Source of the DNA: a virus
Virus record (IMG/VR): IMGVR_UViG_3300042568_001099
Coordinates: 1-28,033 of that record
DNA: 28,033 nucleotides
Reading direction: 5' to 3' (one strand)
Notes under the pieces: generated by a model
Seen by the model: the letters and a program-made list of their open reading frames with translations, nothing else
What the model was told of the DNA's origin: nothing
Database searches by the model: none
Translations under genes and position numbers: made by a program
Part shown: in pieces, positions 14,188 to 20,953 of the stretch
Layout: every line of letters starts with the position of its first letter
Numbering within the stretch: position 1 is the first letter of the stretch

Positions 14188-14576
14188 TGACTCAAGACCA
14201 AGAAATACAAGCGTTAAACAAGATTGTTAATTCAGGTCTTATACTATCGACGTACCCCAATGTTGACCATATTGATGTGTCTATACATGGGGCGCGTCAG
14301 CCATATCTTATCTATAAAATATATATGAAAGATGAAAATGCAACTAAAAAAGATATGTATGAGGATGTTGACCCTTTTTGGTTGGTTGACCATCATATTA
14401 AGAATGTTGTATCTAAATTAATTCCTTTTAAACATTTATCAATTAAAAATCCTGATTATCAAATGATTGTTTATAATGGTAGTGGTATTCCTATTTTTGA
14501 TTGGGAACACGATTTAAGTCAAATGAACCCTGGTAGTTCAGGTAAAACTGATTGGGAACGAAGACAAGAAAGATAA
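14187..14576 (+). CDS. Protein of unknown function coupled to the YkuD-like gene
   Basis: 129 residues, soluble, no recognised family. It begins with a helix (MTQDQEIQALNKIVNSGLI) followed by beta-strands with paired His (NVDHIDVSIHG, WLVDHHIKNVV) and ends in a polar tail (GSSGKTDWERRQER). The ATG overlaps the preceding TAA, so expression follows the YkuD-like protein and the two may act together, for instance as enzyme and partner or inhibitor. The stop abuts the stop of the convergent 15146 gene with no base between. Confidence 0.7.
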   Translation: MTQDQEIQALNKIVNSGLILSTYPNVDHIDVSIHGARQPYLIYKIYMKDENATKKDMYEDVDPFWLVDHHIKNVVSKLIPFKHLSIKNPDYQMIVYNGSGIPIFDWEHDLSQMNPGSSGKTDWERRQER

Positions 14577-15146
14577 TTATTTTTCACCACTTGTGAAATC
14601 AATATCATTAAACACAATTACAATTCCCGTACGGCTAGTTATTTCTTTTGAAAGGTATTCATCAGTACAGTCTTGAATTTCATTTTCAATCTCCCATCCA
14701 AATTCTTCTTCATTTCTTGCATCAATTAATTTATAAAGTTCTCCATTCTGAAATAAAGTCACCTCACCATTAACATCATCAATAAGTACTGTAGTTGTAA
14801 ATTGGGTTGAATTTTTTTCTTGTACTTCAGATACAGTAAATTTGTAATCATAACCACCATAAATAGGTCCAACAACATGGTGGGTGCCTTTTAACAATTC
14901 TTCAGTCATTTCAATTGATTTAGACTCACCTAACCACTCTCTTAAAAAACCTAAAACATCGTAATACCTAATTTTAGTTTTACCAACAATTAACTCAGGT
15001 AATCGAGTACCTTCAAAACCAAATAACTTATAAAAGTTATCATCAATTTTACCACCAAATCTATCCCAATATTTAAAGAAAGCTTTCTTTTCGGCAAGGA
15101 ATTCGTTGATACTGTGTAATTGTTGTTCTGTTATTTTAAGTTTCAT
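14577..15146 (-). CDS. Tagged protein of unknown function
   Basis: 189 residues starting MKLKITEQQLHSINEFL, a strong copy of the tag (I-T-E-x-Q-L). After a helical region comes FFKYWDRFGGKIDDNFYKLFG, then a beta-rich half (GGYDYKFTVSEVQEKN, FTTTVLIDDVNGEVTLF) and an acidic helix near the C-terminus. No named family is recognised. It lies 12 nt behind the Cys/His-peptidase-like gene and is likely read from the box at 15600-15607. Tag plus beta-rich body fit a virion component, which is inference. Confidence 0.78.
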   Translation of the reverse strand: MKLKITEQQLHSINEFLAEKKAFFKYWDRFGGKIDDNFYKLFGFEGTRLPELIVGKTKIRYYDVLGFLREWLGESKSIEMTEELLKGTHHVVGPIYGGYDYKFTVSEVQEKNSTQFTTTVLIDDVNGEVTLFQNGELYKLIDARNEEEFGWEIENEIQDCTDEYLSKEITSRTGIVIVFNDIDFTSGEK

Positions 15147-15158
15147 AATGTAGTAAAT

Positions 15159-15596
15159 TTATTTTAATTTTTGAATAACTTCTTGAACATCTTGTCTTTT
15201 AACAAAATCAATTACATCTTGTTTTAATTTTTTGGTTGAGCAGAATCTATTGAAAAACATTTCAGGAATCTCATCCCTACTTTCTTCCCAAGTTGAGAAG
15301 TCATACCCATCAGGGGTTAAATCCATTTCTCTGTTAGCCCATTCTTTTTCTCTTTCTGATGCAATATCAATAGTATGCACACCTTCAGAATCAATTAAAT
15401 AATCACCGACTTTAAGATAAGCATGGACTAACACATCGTCAATATTTTCATTATCATCATCAAGTCTTTCAGCTAATATTAAATGGTAATTAATTTCCTC
15501 ATTAGGAAGTAACTCTTGGAATACTTTTATTAGATATTTTGCAAAGTAATGACAATGTCCAAATTGATAATCATTACCAAAGAATGTTTGTTCCAT
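15159..15596 (-). CDS. Putative papain-like fold protein (Cys-His-Asp)
   Basis: 145 residues. FGHCHYFAKYL (Cys15), DDVLVHAYLKVGDYLIDSEGV (His about 59, Asp about 68) give the Cys...His...Asp order of papain-like, NlpC-like or transglutaminase-like hydrolases, and the surrounding pattern GxCHxxA...HAYL..GxYxIDxxG is typical of that class. No signal peptide. Substrate could be a peptide, an isopeptide bond or a host protein. It is upstream of, and co-transcribed with, the tagged 15146 gene. The fold call rests on motif spacing only. Confidence 0.7.
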   Translation of the reverse strand: MEQTFFGNDYQFGHCHYFAKYLIKVFQELLPNEEINYHLILAERLDDDNENIDDVLVHAYLKVGDYLIDSEGVHTIDIASEREKEWANREMDLTPDGYDFSTWEESRDEIPEMFFNRFCSTKKLKQDVIDFVKRQDVQEVIQKLK

Positions 15597-15599
15597 ACT

Positions 15600-15607
15600 G
15601 ATAAATA
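15600..15607 (-). promoter_or_regulatory. TATTTATC box, 3 nt before ATG
   Basis: Minus-strand TATATTTATC-agt-ATG before the Cys/His-peptidase-like gene. Confidence 0.45.
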
Positions 15608-15655
15608 TATTGGGTTAAGAAATATTTTTTATTTATCAAGTGAACAAAATACTTA

Positions 15656-15663
15656 TATTTACA
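15656..15663 (+). promoter_or_regulatory. TATTTACA box, 11 nt before ATG
   Basis: Weak class-B variant that fits the longer spacing cluster, before the DUF6915-like gene. Confidence 0.25.
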
Positions 15664-15674
15664 TTAAAGTCATT

Positions 15675-16022
15675 ATGCACCCTATTATTCACGCAAAATC
15701 ATCGGCCAAAAAATTTGGTGGAACTTGGGAAGAATACATAAACATACACAATTGGTTTGATGAGACCAAGGCTTGGTATGGACATTCTAACCACAGAATG
15801 TTTAGACATCATAGTGAGGGTATTTTTGAAATGGAAAAAGTATTTGGTATGTCATTTGTAAATAGTGACGGGAAAACAATTTATACACGTTATGTTGGTG
15901 AACAACATGTTAGAGAGGATTGTTATAACCATTTACCTTGTGCTAAAGAATGGATAATGGCTTTAGAATCTAAAGAAAGACCTATGTGGATGATGAGAAC
16001 TTTAGATATTAACATAGATTAA
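15675..16022 (+). CDS. DUF6915-like protein
   Basis: 115 residues from the ATG at 15675. MHPIIHAKSSAKKFGGTWEEYINIHNWFDETK, then HRMFRHHSEGIFEMEKVFG and YVGEQHVREDCYNHLP closely follow a small conserved family I recall as DUF6915, common in phages and plasmids. The repeated His (HRMFRHH, EQHVRED) suggest metal binding or catalysis, but no activity is known to me. The frame stays open upstream to 15549, but that part would overlap the divergent 15596 gene and is not conserved, so I use the inner ATG. Confidence 0.8.
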   Translation: MHPIIHAKSSAKKFGGTWEEYINIHNWFDETKAWYGHSNHRMFRHHSEGIFEMEKVFGMSFVNSDGKTIYTRYVGEQHVREDCYNHLPCAKEWIMALESKERPMWMMRTLDINID

Positions 16023-16024
16023 AG

Positions 16025-16032
16025 TATTTATA
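16025..16032 (+). promoter_or_regulatory. TATTTATA box, 12 nt before ATG
   Basis: AAAGTATTTATAGTTA between two co-directional genes, 12 nt before the ATG at 16045; it matches the box before 18404 (AAGGTATTTATAGTAA). Confidence 0.5.
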
Positions 16033-16044
16033 GTTAAAAACAAT

Positions 16045-16749
16045 ATGACACCTCAAGTAACTGAAGAACAATTAAAAAGCCTTAAACTATTTTCATATTA
16101 TTGCATGTCACATGGAAGTAGTGAGGTTAACATTACCGTTTATACTGAAGAATGTCGCCTTGATTATATGGACGACAGTGCGTACAGTGATGACGGAACA
16201 ACAATAGAATTATATGAAGCAATATCTGACACTTTAGAACATATTTTAGACAAAAATGAGGTCTACAAAGTAATGTCAGATTGTGAGTATAGAGGCACAA
16301 TTAAAATTAATATTGATTGTAAAGAACGTATATTATTTTTAAACGTATGGGAAATGCAATACACAACATTAGAATCTCAATCAGAAACCACATTAGAAGA
16401 AATTAGAGAAGATTATAGTGTTGAATTGTATGAAGCAATTGTGAATTTATTTGACCAACTTCACGAAAAAAATGTTTCTGAAGGTTATGTTGATTTTAGT
16501 GGTGGTGGTGATAGTGGTGACTGTAATGACTTTGCATACGGAGATTTTGAAGGTCGGATAAATTTAGACGTTAAAATTGTTAATTTTATTTACGAACAAT
16601 TAGAAAAACACATGGGTGGATGGGAAATTAATGAAGGTTCTCAAGGTCGTTTTATCTTTAATAATGAGTCAAAGGATGTTACCTTAGACTTTTCCGAGAA
16701 TCGAGAAGAAGAAGTACCAATCTCAATAGATTTTTTAATAAAATTTTAA
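16045..16749 (+). CDS. Tagged acidic protein, DUF6878-like
   Basis: 234 residues starting MTPQVTEEQLKSLKLF, the tag with V-T-E-x-Q-L. Two regions resemble the family I recall as DUF6878: VDFSGGGDSGDCNDF (about residue 150) and GGWEINEGSQGRFIF (about residue 193). These Gly/Asp-rich loops look like a metal or nucleotide site. Pronounced acidity. It is 22 nt behind the DUF6915-like gene, with its own box in the gap, and stops 3 nt before the convergent 17940 gene. Function is unknown. Confidence 0.8.
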   Translation: MTPQVTEEQLKSLKLFSYYCMSHGSSEVNITVYTEECRLDYMDDSAYSDDGTTIELYEAISDTLEHILDKNEVYKVMSDCEYRGTIKINIDCKERILFLNVWEMQYTTLESQSETTLEEIREDYSVELYEAIVNLFDQLHEKNVSEGYVDFSGGGDSGDCNDFAYGDFEGRINLDVKIVNFIYEQLEKHMGGWEINEGSQGRFIFNNESKDVTLDFSENREEEVPISIDFLIKF

Positions 16750-16752
16750 ACC

Positions 16753-17940
16753 TTATTTTGAGGGGTGATGAAAAGTAAACTCAGTATTATCATCAGTTAA
16801 ATAATCTTTATTATCAGAAATTATTTTTAACTCAATACCATTTTCCAAATCTTCTGAGAAAGGGCTTGGGTGTACATAACCTTCAGGATTAACAACCATC
16901 TTATTTGTACCTTCAACGGTACCTGCTTTATTAATAGTGATGTCAATTTTAATTTTACCACCGTCATTCTTAACGTCTGTGATAGTATAATTAACTTTCT
17001 TTCTGTTATCACCCCATCCAAAATCAATAGTTAATAATTTTTTAGTACCAATTAAAGAACTAGCAAATTTATCACCAAAATTAGTTACTCTTTCGGATTT
17101 AACATCATCTAAACTTTTTCCGTTAATAAGATTTTGGATTTCTTCCTTTGTTACACTAATAACTTTAGCATCTAAACCTGAATTATATCTTACAGGATTA
17201 GCGTGTGACATTTGTTTAGATGTTGATGATGAATAGGTATTACTAACTACATACCATTGATTGTTAATGAATAAATAAACTGGATACCAACCATAAGACT
17301 TAACAACATAATACCATTCATTTTTTCTATTAACATCCCAATACCCTTCAATATTAGAACCTTTAAAAGGAATTTTAGCGCTACTGAATTGGTACGCGTT
17401 ATTGTTTGGCGTTCTTCTTTGTTTAAACTCTTTGAAGTTTCTGAAAGTTGTCTTATCTAAATTCTCGTAATCACCATTAGGTCTGTAGTTCGCGGTATAA
17501 ATTTCGTAATAGAATCTTGCATCAGATTCAGGTCTCCCCACAAAAGGCATCATGGTTTTAACAAAAGCTAACATTTTAGATTGGTTACCCATATCTTGTT
17601 TATTTTTATTAAGATATTTGAATAACCTAATCTCTTTTTCCGACAAAGGATTTTCTCCTTGACCTTCAAGTTGTTCTTTAATAATTAATTTAACAATTTT
17701 AACTAAGTCAAACTCAGTAACACGAATTGTTTTTGACTCATCAATCTTAAAATCTTTTTTTAGTTTTATTCTCATAATTCCAACGGCATTTTTGAGCCTC
17801 TTATACTCATTAGAATTATTGACAATAGAATAATCATTAATAAAATCATTAATATCTTTAACAATTTCTTTAAGTTCATGTTGAGTATTACATGAAATTA
17901 TTTTTTTAATTAAATCGTTAAGAATTTCTCGTTTATTCAT
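16753..17940 (-). CDS. Large protein with internal tag-like helix
   Basis: 395 residues. Residues 1-75 are a Lys/Asn-rich helical region. At about residues 70-90 comes KTIRVTEFDLVKIVKLIIKE, a longer version of the shared tag (V-T-E, then an amphipathic helix), here internal instead of at the start. Residues 95-150 are helical. Residues 150-270 include Tyr/Trp-rich beta sequence (WYYVVKSYGWYPVYLF, NQWYVVSNTY), and the C-terminus is a beta domain with a His pair near the end (EFTFHHPSK). If the tag is cleaved or recognised, the first 75 residues would be a propeptide. TATTTATT is 3 nt before the ATG. Confidence 0.78.
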   Translation of the reverse strand: MNKREILNDLIKKIISCNTQHELKEIVKDINDFINDYSIVNNSNEYKRLKNAVGIMRIKLKKDFKIDESKTIRVTEFDLVKIVKLIIKEQLEGQGENPLSEKEIRLFKYLNKNKQDMGNQSKMLAFVKTMMPFVGRPESDARFYYEIYTANYRPNGDYENLDKTTFRNFKEFKQRRTPNNNAYQFSSAKIPFKGSNIEGYWDVNRKNEWYYVVKSYGWYPVYLFINNQWYVVSNTYSSSTSKQMSHANPVRYNSGLDAKVISVTKEEIQNLINGKSLDDVKSERVTNFGDKFASSLIGTKKLLTIDFGWGDNRKKVNYTITDVKNDGGKIKIDITINKAGTVEGTNKMVVNPEGYVHPSPFSEDLENGIELKIISDNKDYLTDDNTEFTFHHPSK

Positions 17941-17943
17941 AAA

Positions 17944-17951
17944 AATAAATA
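17944..17951 (-). promoter_or_regulatory. TATTTATT box, 3 nt before ATG
   Basis: Minus-strand AATATTTATT-ttt-ATG in a 20-nt gap between two co-directional genes. Confidence 0.45.
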
Positions 17952-17960
17952 TTGATTTAA

Positions 17961-18404
17961 TTATTTTAAAAATCTTAATTTATATAATGTTGAGTTAATT
18001 AATTCACAAACAGTATCAATTTGATTTTGAATGTAAGAATCTTTACAACAATCCCTTAAATCATCAACTTTACCACATAAATCTTTAAAATAATTAACTG
18101 TTATTGTAGTGTCTTTATAATCTTCAATATCGTATTTTTTATACCCCTTAAGGATATTATATTTACCTTGATATGACTCTATTATGCCATCAACAAGTGA
18201 ATCAATTCCCTCATAATAACCTTGTAACGCCTTGTGTTCGGAATATGATTTTGTTTGTAAATGAAAAGTATGTACCTGAGTTTGTGAATGTAACAATAAT
18301 GATACCATCTCAACAAAATCTTTTGTTCCTGTTTTTTGTTCAGTTAATAACTCGTTTTGCTTAATCGCTTCGTATATTCTGTCTTTTAAAATTTCATTTT
18401 TCAT
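17961..18404 (-). CDS. Ferritin/Dps-like four-helix protein (DUF5856-like)
   Basis: 147 residues, all helical. FVEMVSLLLHSQTQVHTFHLQ, then SEHKALQGYYEGIDSLVDGI and ESYQGKYNI form the conserved block that I recall from phage DUF5856 proteins. The spacing of His and Glu (HSQTQVHTFHLQ...EHKAL..YYEGID) recalls Dps/ferritin iron-binding helices. A Dps-like role in protecting DNA or storing iron would be plausible, but the diiron residues cannot be confirmed by eye. The N-terminus (MKNEILKDRIYEAIKQNELLTEQ) is a separate helix. TATTTATA is 13 nt before the ATG. Confidence 0.75.
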   Translation of the reverse strand: MKNEILKDRIYEAIKQNELLTEQKTGTKDFVEMVSLLLHSQTQVHTFHLQTKSYSEHKALQGYYEGIDSLVDGIIESYQGKYNILKGYKKYDIEDYKDTTITVNYFKDLCGKVDDLRDCCKDSYIQNQIDTVCELINSTLYKLRFLK

Positions 18405-18417
18405 AATAAGGTTTTAC

Positions 18418-18425
18418 TATAAATA
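18418..18425 (-). promoter_or_regulatory. TATTTATA box, 13 nt before ATG
   Basis: Minus-strand AAGGTATTTATAGTAA ahead of the ferritin-like gene. Confidence 0.5.
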
Positions 18426-18427
18426 CC

Positions 18428-18697
18428 TTAACTATCAATAAAATTGAAAGCCTCTATGTTATATTCTTCATCGATTGAGAATAATGTTAGATACAATGAT
18501 AATTGTTTGTAGATATAGTGTTGTATTACTTTATTAGTTAAACCATTAATATCCTTGGTTCTATAAACTTCAACAATAAAACTGAGGTCATTCTTCCCAC
18601 TCTTTAACTTTATATCAACAGAAGTTGTGCCTGTTGGACTTGGTAGTTCAATTGGTATTGTCTTATTCTTATGAAATTTTATCGCTTGATTATACAT
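18428..18697 (-). CDS. Small protein of unknown function at the end of the dTDP-sugar operon
   Basis: 89 residues, beta-rich (TIPIELPSPTGTTSVDIKLKSG, LSFIVEVYRTKDIN) with a helical centre and an acidic end (NIEAFNFIDS). No family is recognised. Its ATG overlaps the end of the RmlC-like gene by 8 bp, so it belongs to the same transcript. It may be an accessory or substrate-binding protein of the sugar pathway or an unrelated hitchhiker. Confidence 0.7.
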   Translation of the reverse strand: MYNQAIKFHKNKTIPIELPSPTGTTSVDIKLKSGKNDLSFIVEVYRTKDINGLTNKVIQHYIYKQLSLYLTLFSIDEEYNIEAFNFIDS

Positions 18698-19211
18698 TAA
18701 AATTTTTAGTTACCAAATCCTTTGTTGAAATTGTTAACTCATTATCCCCAATCACTCGTTCTACGGTTTGTTTAACTAAATTAAAGTCGGCCCAAAAAAT
18801 GGAACCCTCCTTTAATGGTGAGTAATCATTGTCTACCAAGTACTGAACTACCGTGTTATCCTCGGTAGTTATAAACCCGTGGGCAAATCCTTTAGGAACA
18901 AACAATTCATTGTTAGGTTCTACAACAAACTCATAAGTCTTTAGATAGTTAGGCGAATTAGGTCTAATATCAACGATGAAGTCGATTATCTTCCCCGTAA
19001 TGACCTTAACTAACTTTGACTGAGCGAACTCACCAACTTGAAAATGTAATCCTCTAAACGTAAATTTATTAGGGTTAACACTAATATTACTTTGTACCCA
19101 ATCTTTACGTAAAACAGATAAGTTACTTTCATCAAATTTTAAAGGTAAAGGCGCAAATGTTCCTCGACTATCTTTGAATACTGAATTATGTATTAATAAA
19201 CCTTCTTCCAT
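18690..19211 (-). CDS. rfbC: dTDP-4-dehydrorhamnose 3,5-epimerase (RmlC-like)
   Basis: 173 residues, close to the usual 180. The cupin core shows KDSRGTFAPL near the start, the catalytic His in TFRGLHFQ (about residue 52), KLVKVITGKIIDFIVDIRPNSPNY, VPKGFAHGF and the Tyr in VQYLVDNDYSP. These are the hallmarks of RmlC, which epimerises C3 and C5 of dTDP-4-keto-6-deoxy-glucose in dTDP-L-rhamnose synthesis. 3- or 5-only epimerases of related sugars look similar. It lies with an RmlB gene, but neither RmlA nor RmlD is in the window, so the host would supply them or they lie elsewhere. Confidence 0.9.
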   Translation of the reverse strand: MEEGLLIHNSVFKDSRGTFAPLPLKFDESNLSVLRKDWVQSNISVNPNKFTFRGLHFQVGEFAQSKLVKVITGKIIDFIVDIRPNSPNYLKTYEFVVEPNNELFVPKGFAHGFITTEDNTVVQYLVDNDYSPLKEGSIFWADFNLVKQTVERVIGDNELTISTKDLVTKNFNV

Positions 19212-19241
19212 ATTATTTATTATTTGTTTAAATTAACTCAT

Positions 19242-19463
19242 TTAAAACCCAAGTTCCGCTTTCATAATCATTAATGATTCAGCTTTGTCTTTAGCATTTG
19301 CATACTGTTCAATTAATTTATCCATTTCTTCAGTATGTTGTGGATGTTCCCCAATTGCAACTGGTGAAGTTACGTAAACTTCTAATCTTGCTAAAGCGTC
19401 CATTATTTCCGCTCGATATTTTGCGTCTAACGCATTAAGTAATCTGTTTTGTTTTTCTACCAT
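19242..19463 (-). CDS. Small helical phage protein inside the sugar operon
   Basis: 73 residues: MVEKQNRLLNALDAKYRAEIMDALARLEVYVTSPVAIGEHPQHTEEMDK..., two helices around a short loop with IGEHPQHTEEM. It resembles small uncharacterised proteins of T4-like phages, from memory and without a function. It lies 6 nt behind the RmlB stop and 30 nt before the RmlC start. Its presence between the two enzymes argues that the operon has been shaped in a phage genome. Confidence 0.75.
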   Translation of the reverse strand: MVEKQNRLLNALDAKYRAEIMDALARLEVYVTSPVAIGEHPQHTEEMDKLIEQYANAKDKAESLMIMKAELGF

Positions 19464-19469
19464 TTTTAT

Positions 19470-20366
19470 TTATTTAATTATTTTTTTTAACCATTCGGTT
19501 AGTTTAGTATTTTGCATTACACCAAATTTGTTTTCATATTTTAAAGAACTTAATGAATATCTTTTATCGTGACCCAGTCTATCTTCAACGTATTTAAATT
19601 TAACATCCTTACCTAATATATTACCAATCATTTTAATTATTTGGTTATTAGTGTATGATTCTCCAGTTCCAATATTATATATTTCATTAACTTCATCCGA
19701 CATTAATAGGGTTAATATTGTTTTTGCGTTATCATCAGCATGTATCCACTCCCTAACTTGTTCACCATCCCCATACACTGGCACCTCATCACCGTTTTTA
19801 ATTGACCTAATAATCTTTGGTATAAATTTTTCGTGGTGTTGATTTTCCCCGTAATTATTACAAGTACGTGTGATTAAATATGGAAACCCATATGTTCTTC
19901 CTGCAGACATTACCAACATATCGGCAGATGCTTTAGTTGCGGAATAATATGAACTTGGGATAATGTTATCGGATTCAATTGCTGAATACTCATCTATATC
20001 ACCATAAACTTCGTCCGTTGAAATGTGTAAGAATTTAATTAGGTTTTTGTTTTTTCTTGCGACCTCAATCATGTTGAAGGTACCTTGTACATTTGATTTA
20101 ACAAATGGTAATCCGTCTTTAATTGAATTGTCAACGTGTGACTCAGCAGCAAAATTAACTATGTAATCGTAGTCACCTAAATCCTCAGGTATCACATCAC
20201 ATATATCTTTTTTTAAATAATCGGTTGGTAATATAAGATTATTAAGATTACCTGCGTATGTAAGTTTATCAATAATTAATACTTTGTGGTATGTATTTTC
20301 TCTAACATAATTTACAAAATGTGACCCAATAAAACCTAACCCACCTGTTACTATAATTTTACTCAT
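19470..20366 (-). CDS. rfbB: dTDP-glucose 4,6-dehydratase (RmlB-like)
   Basis: 298 residues, somewhat shorter than the usual 320-350. The Rossmann motif GGLGFIGSHF opens the protein, followed by DKLTYAGNLNNL, NFAAESHVDNSI, HISTDEVYGDI and the catalytic YSATKAS. The dehydratase Asp-Glu pair (STDEVYG) is present. RTCNNYGENQHHEKFIP and VREWIHADDNA match RmlB. It makes dTDP-4-keto-6-deoxy-glucose from dTDP-glucose using bound NAD. First gene of the operon 20366-18428. Its ATG directly follows the T-run of an intrinsic terminator (20369-20404), so how it is expressed is unclear. CDP- or UDP-sugar dehydratases are the alternative. Confidence 0.92.
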   Translation of the reverse strand: MSKIIVTGGLGFIGSHFVNYVRENTYHKVLIIDKLTYAGNLNNLILPTDYLKKDICDVIPEDLGDYDYIVNFAAESHVDNSIKDGLPFVKSNVQGTFNMIEVARKNKNLIKFLHISTDEVYGDIDEYSAIESDNIIPSSYYSATKASADMLVMSAGRTYGFPYLITRTCNNYGENQHHEKFIPKIIRSIKNGDEVPVYGDGEQVREWIHADDNAKTILTLLMSDEVNEIYNIGTGESYTNNQIIKMIGNILGKDVKFKYVEDRLGHDKRYSLSSLKYENKFGVMQNTKLTEWLKKIIK

Positions 20367-20368
20367 AA

Positions 20369-20404
20369 AAAAACTTTTGTCTTAATAATAAAACAAAAGT
20401 TTTT
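20369..20404 (-). terminator. Intrinsic terminator abutting the RmlB start codon
   Basis: On the minus strand AAAAACTTTTGT pairs over 12 bp with ACAAAAGTTTTT (12-nt loop), followed by further T and then directly ATG of the RmlB gene. It should end the 20746 gene transcript. It could also act as an attenuator of the sugar operon. Confidence 0.6.
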
Positions 20405-20425
20405 AAATGTAAAAGTATTTTCTAA

Positions 20426-20746
20426 TTATTTACCAATTACTATTTCATCGTAATTTAATTTACCCATACCTTCAGAGTCTTTAGACTCAAATTCGTCATA
20501 CATATATGTCTTAACAACACTAACAACACTTTGTTCGGCCTGAGCAAGTTTAGTCTCCATCCAATCCTCAAGTTGTTCACCTTGTTCCATTTTTTCCCAC
20601 ATAGCATGTGCTAATGTTGCAATAGTGAATAATTGTTGTTTTGCCATATAAGACCCTTCTTGTCCGTGCTCTTGTATATTTCCTTTTTTAACGCCATTAA
20701 CTAACAGTTCTAATTGTTTTTCCGAAATAATAATATCTTTAGCCAT
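20426..20746 (-). CDS. Tagged small phage protein
   Basis: 106 residues from ATG at 20746: MAKDIIISEKQLELLVNGV, the tag with I-S-E-x-Q-L. The body GSYMAKQQLFTIATLAHAMWEKMEQGEQLEDWMETKLAQAEQSV is a helical family that I recognise from many T4-like phages of marine and freshwater origin (SYMAKxQL...LxDWMxxKIA), of unknown function. A longer frame starts at 20770, but the TATTTATA box (20759-20766) lies within it, so the inner ATG is preferred. It is isolated between two intrinsic terminators and is therefore expressed from its own promoter. Confidence 0.82.
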   Translation of the reverse strand: MAKDIIISEKQLELLVNGVKKGNIQEHGQEGSYMAKQQLFTIATLAHAMWEKMEQGEQLEDWMETKLAQAEQSVVSVVKTYMYDEFESKDSEGMGKLNYDEIVIGK

Positions 20747-20758
20747 AATTGTTTTAGT

Positions 20759-20766
20759 TATAAATA
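20759..20766 (-). promoter_or_regulatory. TATTTATA box, 12 nt before ATG
   Basis: Minus strand, preceded by TTTTGTTTTAATGA and by the terminator at 20775-20803. The same order (terminator, TTTTGTTTT, ATGATATTTAT) recurs before the 25803 gene. Confidence 0.55.
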
Positions 20767-20774
20767 TCATTAAA

Positions 20775-20803
20775 ACAAAAAAAAGGAGACCTAAGTCTCC
20801 TTT
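20775..20803 (-). terminator. Strong intrinsic terminator
   Basis: Minus strand: AAAGGAGAC-ttag-GTCTCCTTT, a perfect 9-bp stem with tetraloop, followed by a run of T interrupted once by G. It closes the transcript arriving from 21196/21480 or the candidate RNA at 20782-20860. Confidence 0.85.
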
Positions 20804-20860
20804 AGGGCCGACAGGTTATGTCAGACACCACCACCTTATTTTTTTAAACAAGGAAACAAC
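20782..20860 (-). ncRNA. Candidate small RNA or structured 3' UTR
   Basis: Between the T-rich stretch near 20840 and the terminator, the minus strand has a GC-rich island (GGTGGTGGTGTCTGACATAA, then CCTGTCGGCCC) that stands out in a 30 % G+C genome. It contains repeated TGTC/GACA tetramers able to pair (for example GACA-taacc-TGTC) and ends in the strong terminator. No promoter of its own is visible, so it may be processed from the 21480-20954 transcript. It is not a tRNA. Confidence 0.35.
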
Positions 20861-20946
20861 ATATTATGAGAATTCAGAAACAGGTAAAACTCTAAAACCA
20901 TCAACATTTTTATTAACAAAATTGTTCTTATATTAATAAAAGACAT
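20836..20946 (-). CDS. Questionable 36-aa ORF
   Basis: ATG at 20946, TAA at 20836-20838: MSFINIRTILLIKMLMVLEF, then YLFLNSHNMLFPCLKK, hydrophobic in the middle. It starts 8 nt after the stop of the 21196 gene. A different frame over the same DNA (20864-20932) lacks a start but reads NVDGFRVLPVSEFS before a stop, which looks more like a real protein C-terminus. So this ORF may be chance and the region a gene remnant. Confidence 0.2.
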   Translation of the reverse strand: MSFINIRTILLIKMLMVLEFYLFLNSHNMLFPCLKK

Positions 20947-20953
20947 TTTTTTA

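Noticed and set aside
15549-15674. N-terminal extension of the DUF6915-like gene
   Set aside because: It would overlap the divergent 15596 gene and lies upstream of the conserved MHPIIHAK start.
17961-18404. N-terminal ELLTEQ as another tag copy
   Set aside because: It follows a helix at residue 18 and lacks the hydrophobic-I-x-E order and the Y/L/F-x-x-L end.
20747-20770. Start at 20770 for the tagged 20746 gene
   Set aside because: It includes the TATTTATA box; the inner start gives the tag at the N-terminus as in the other proteins.
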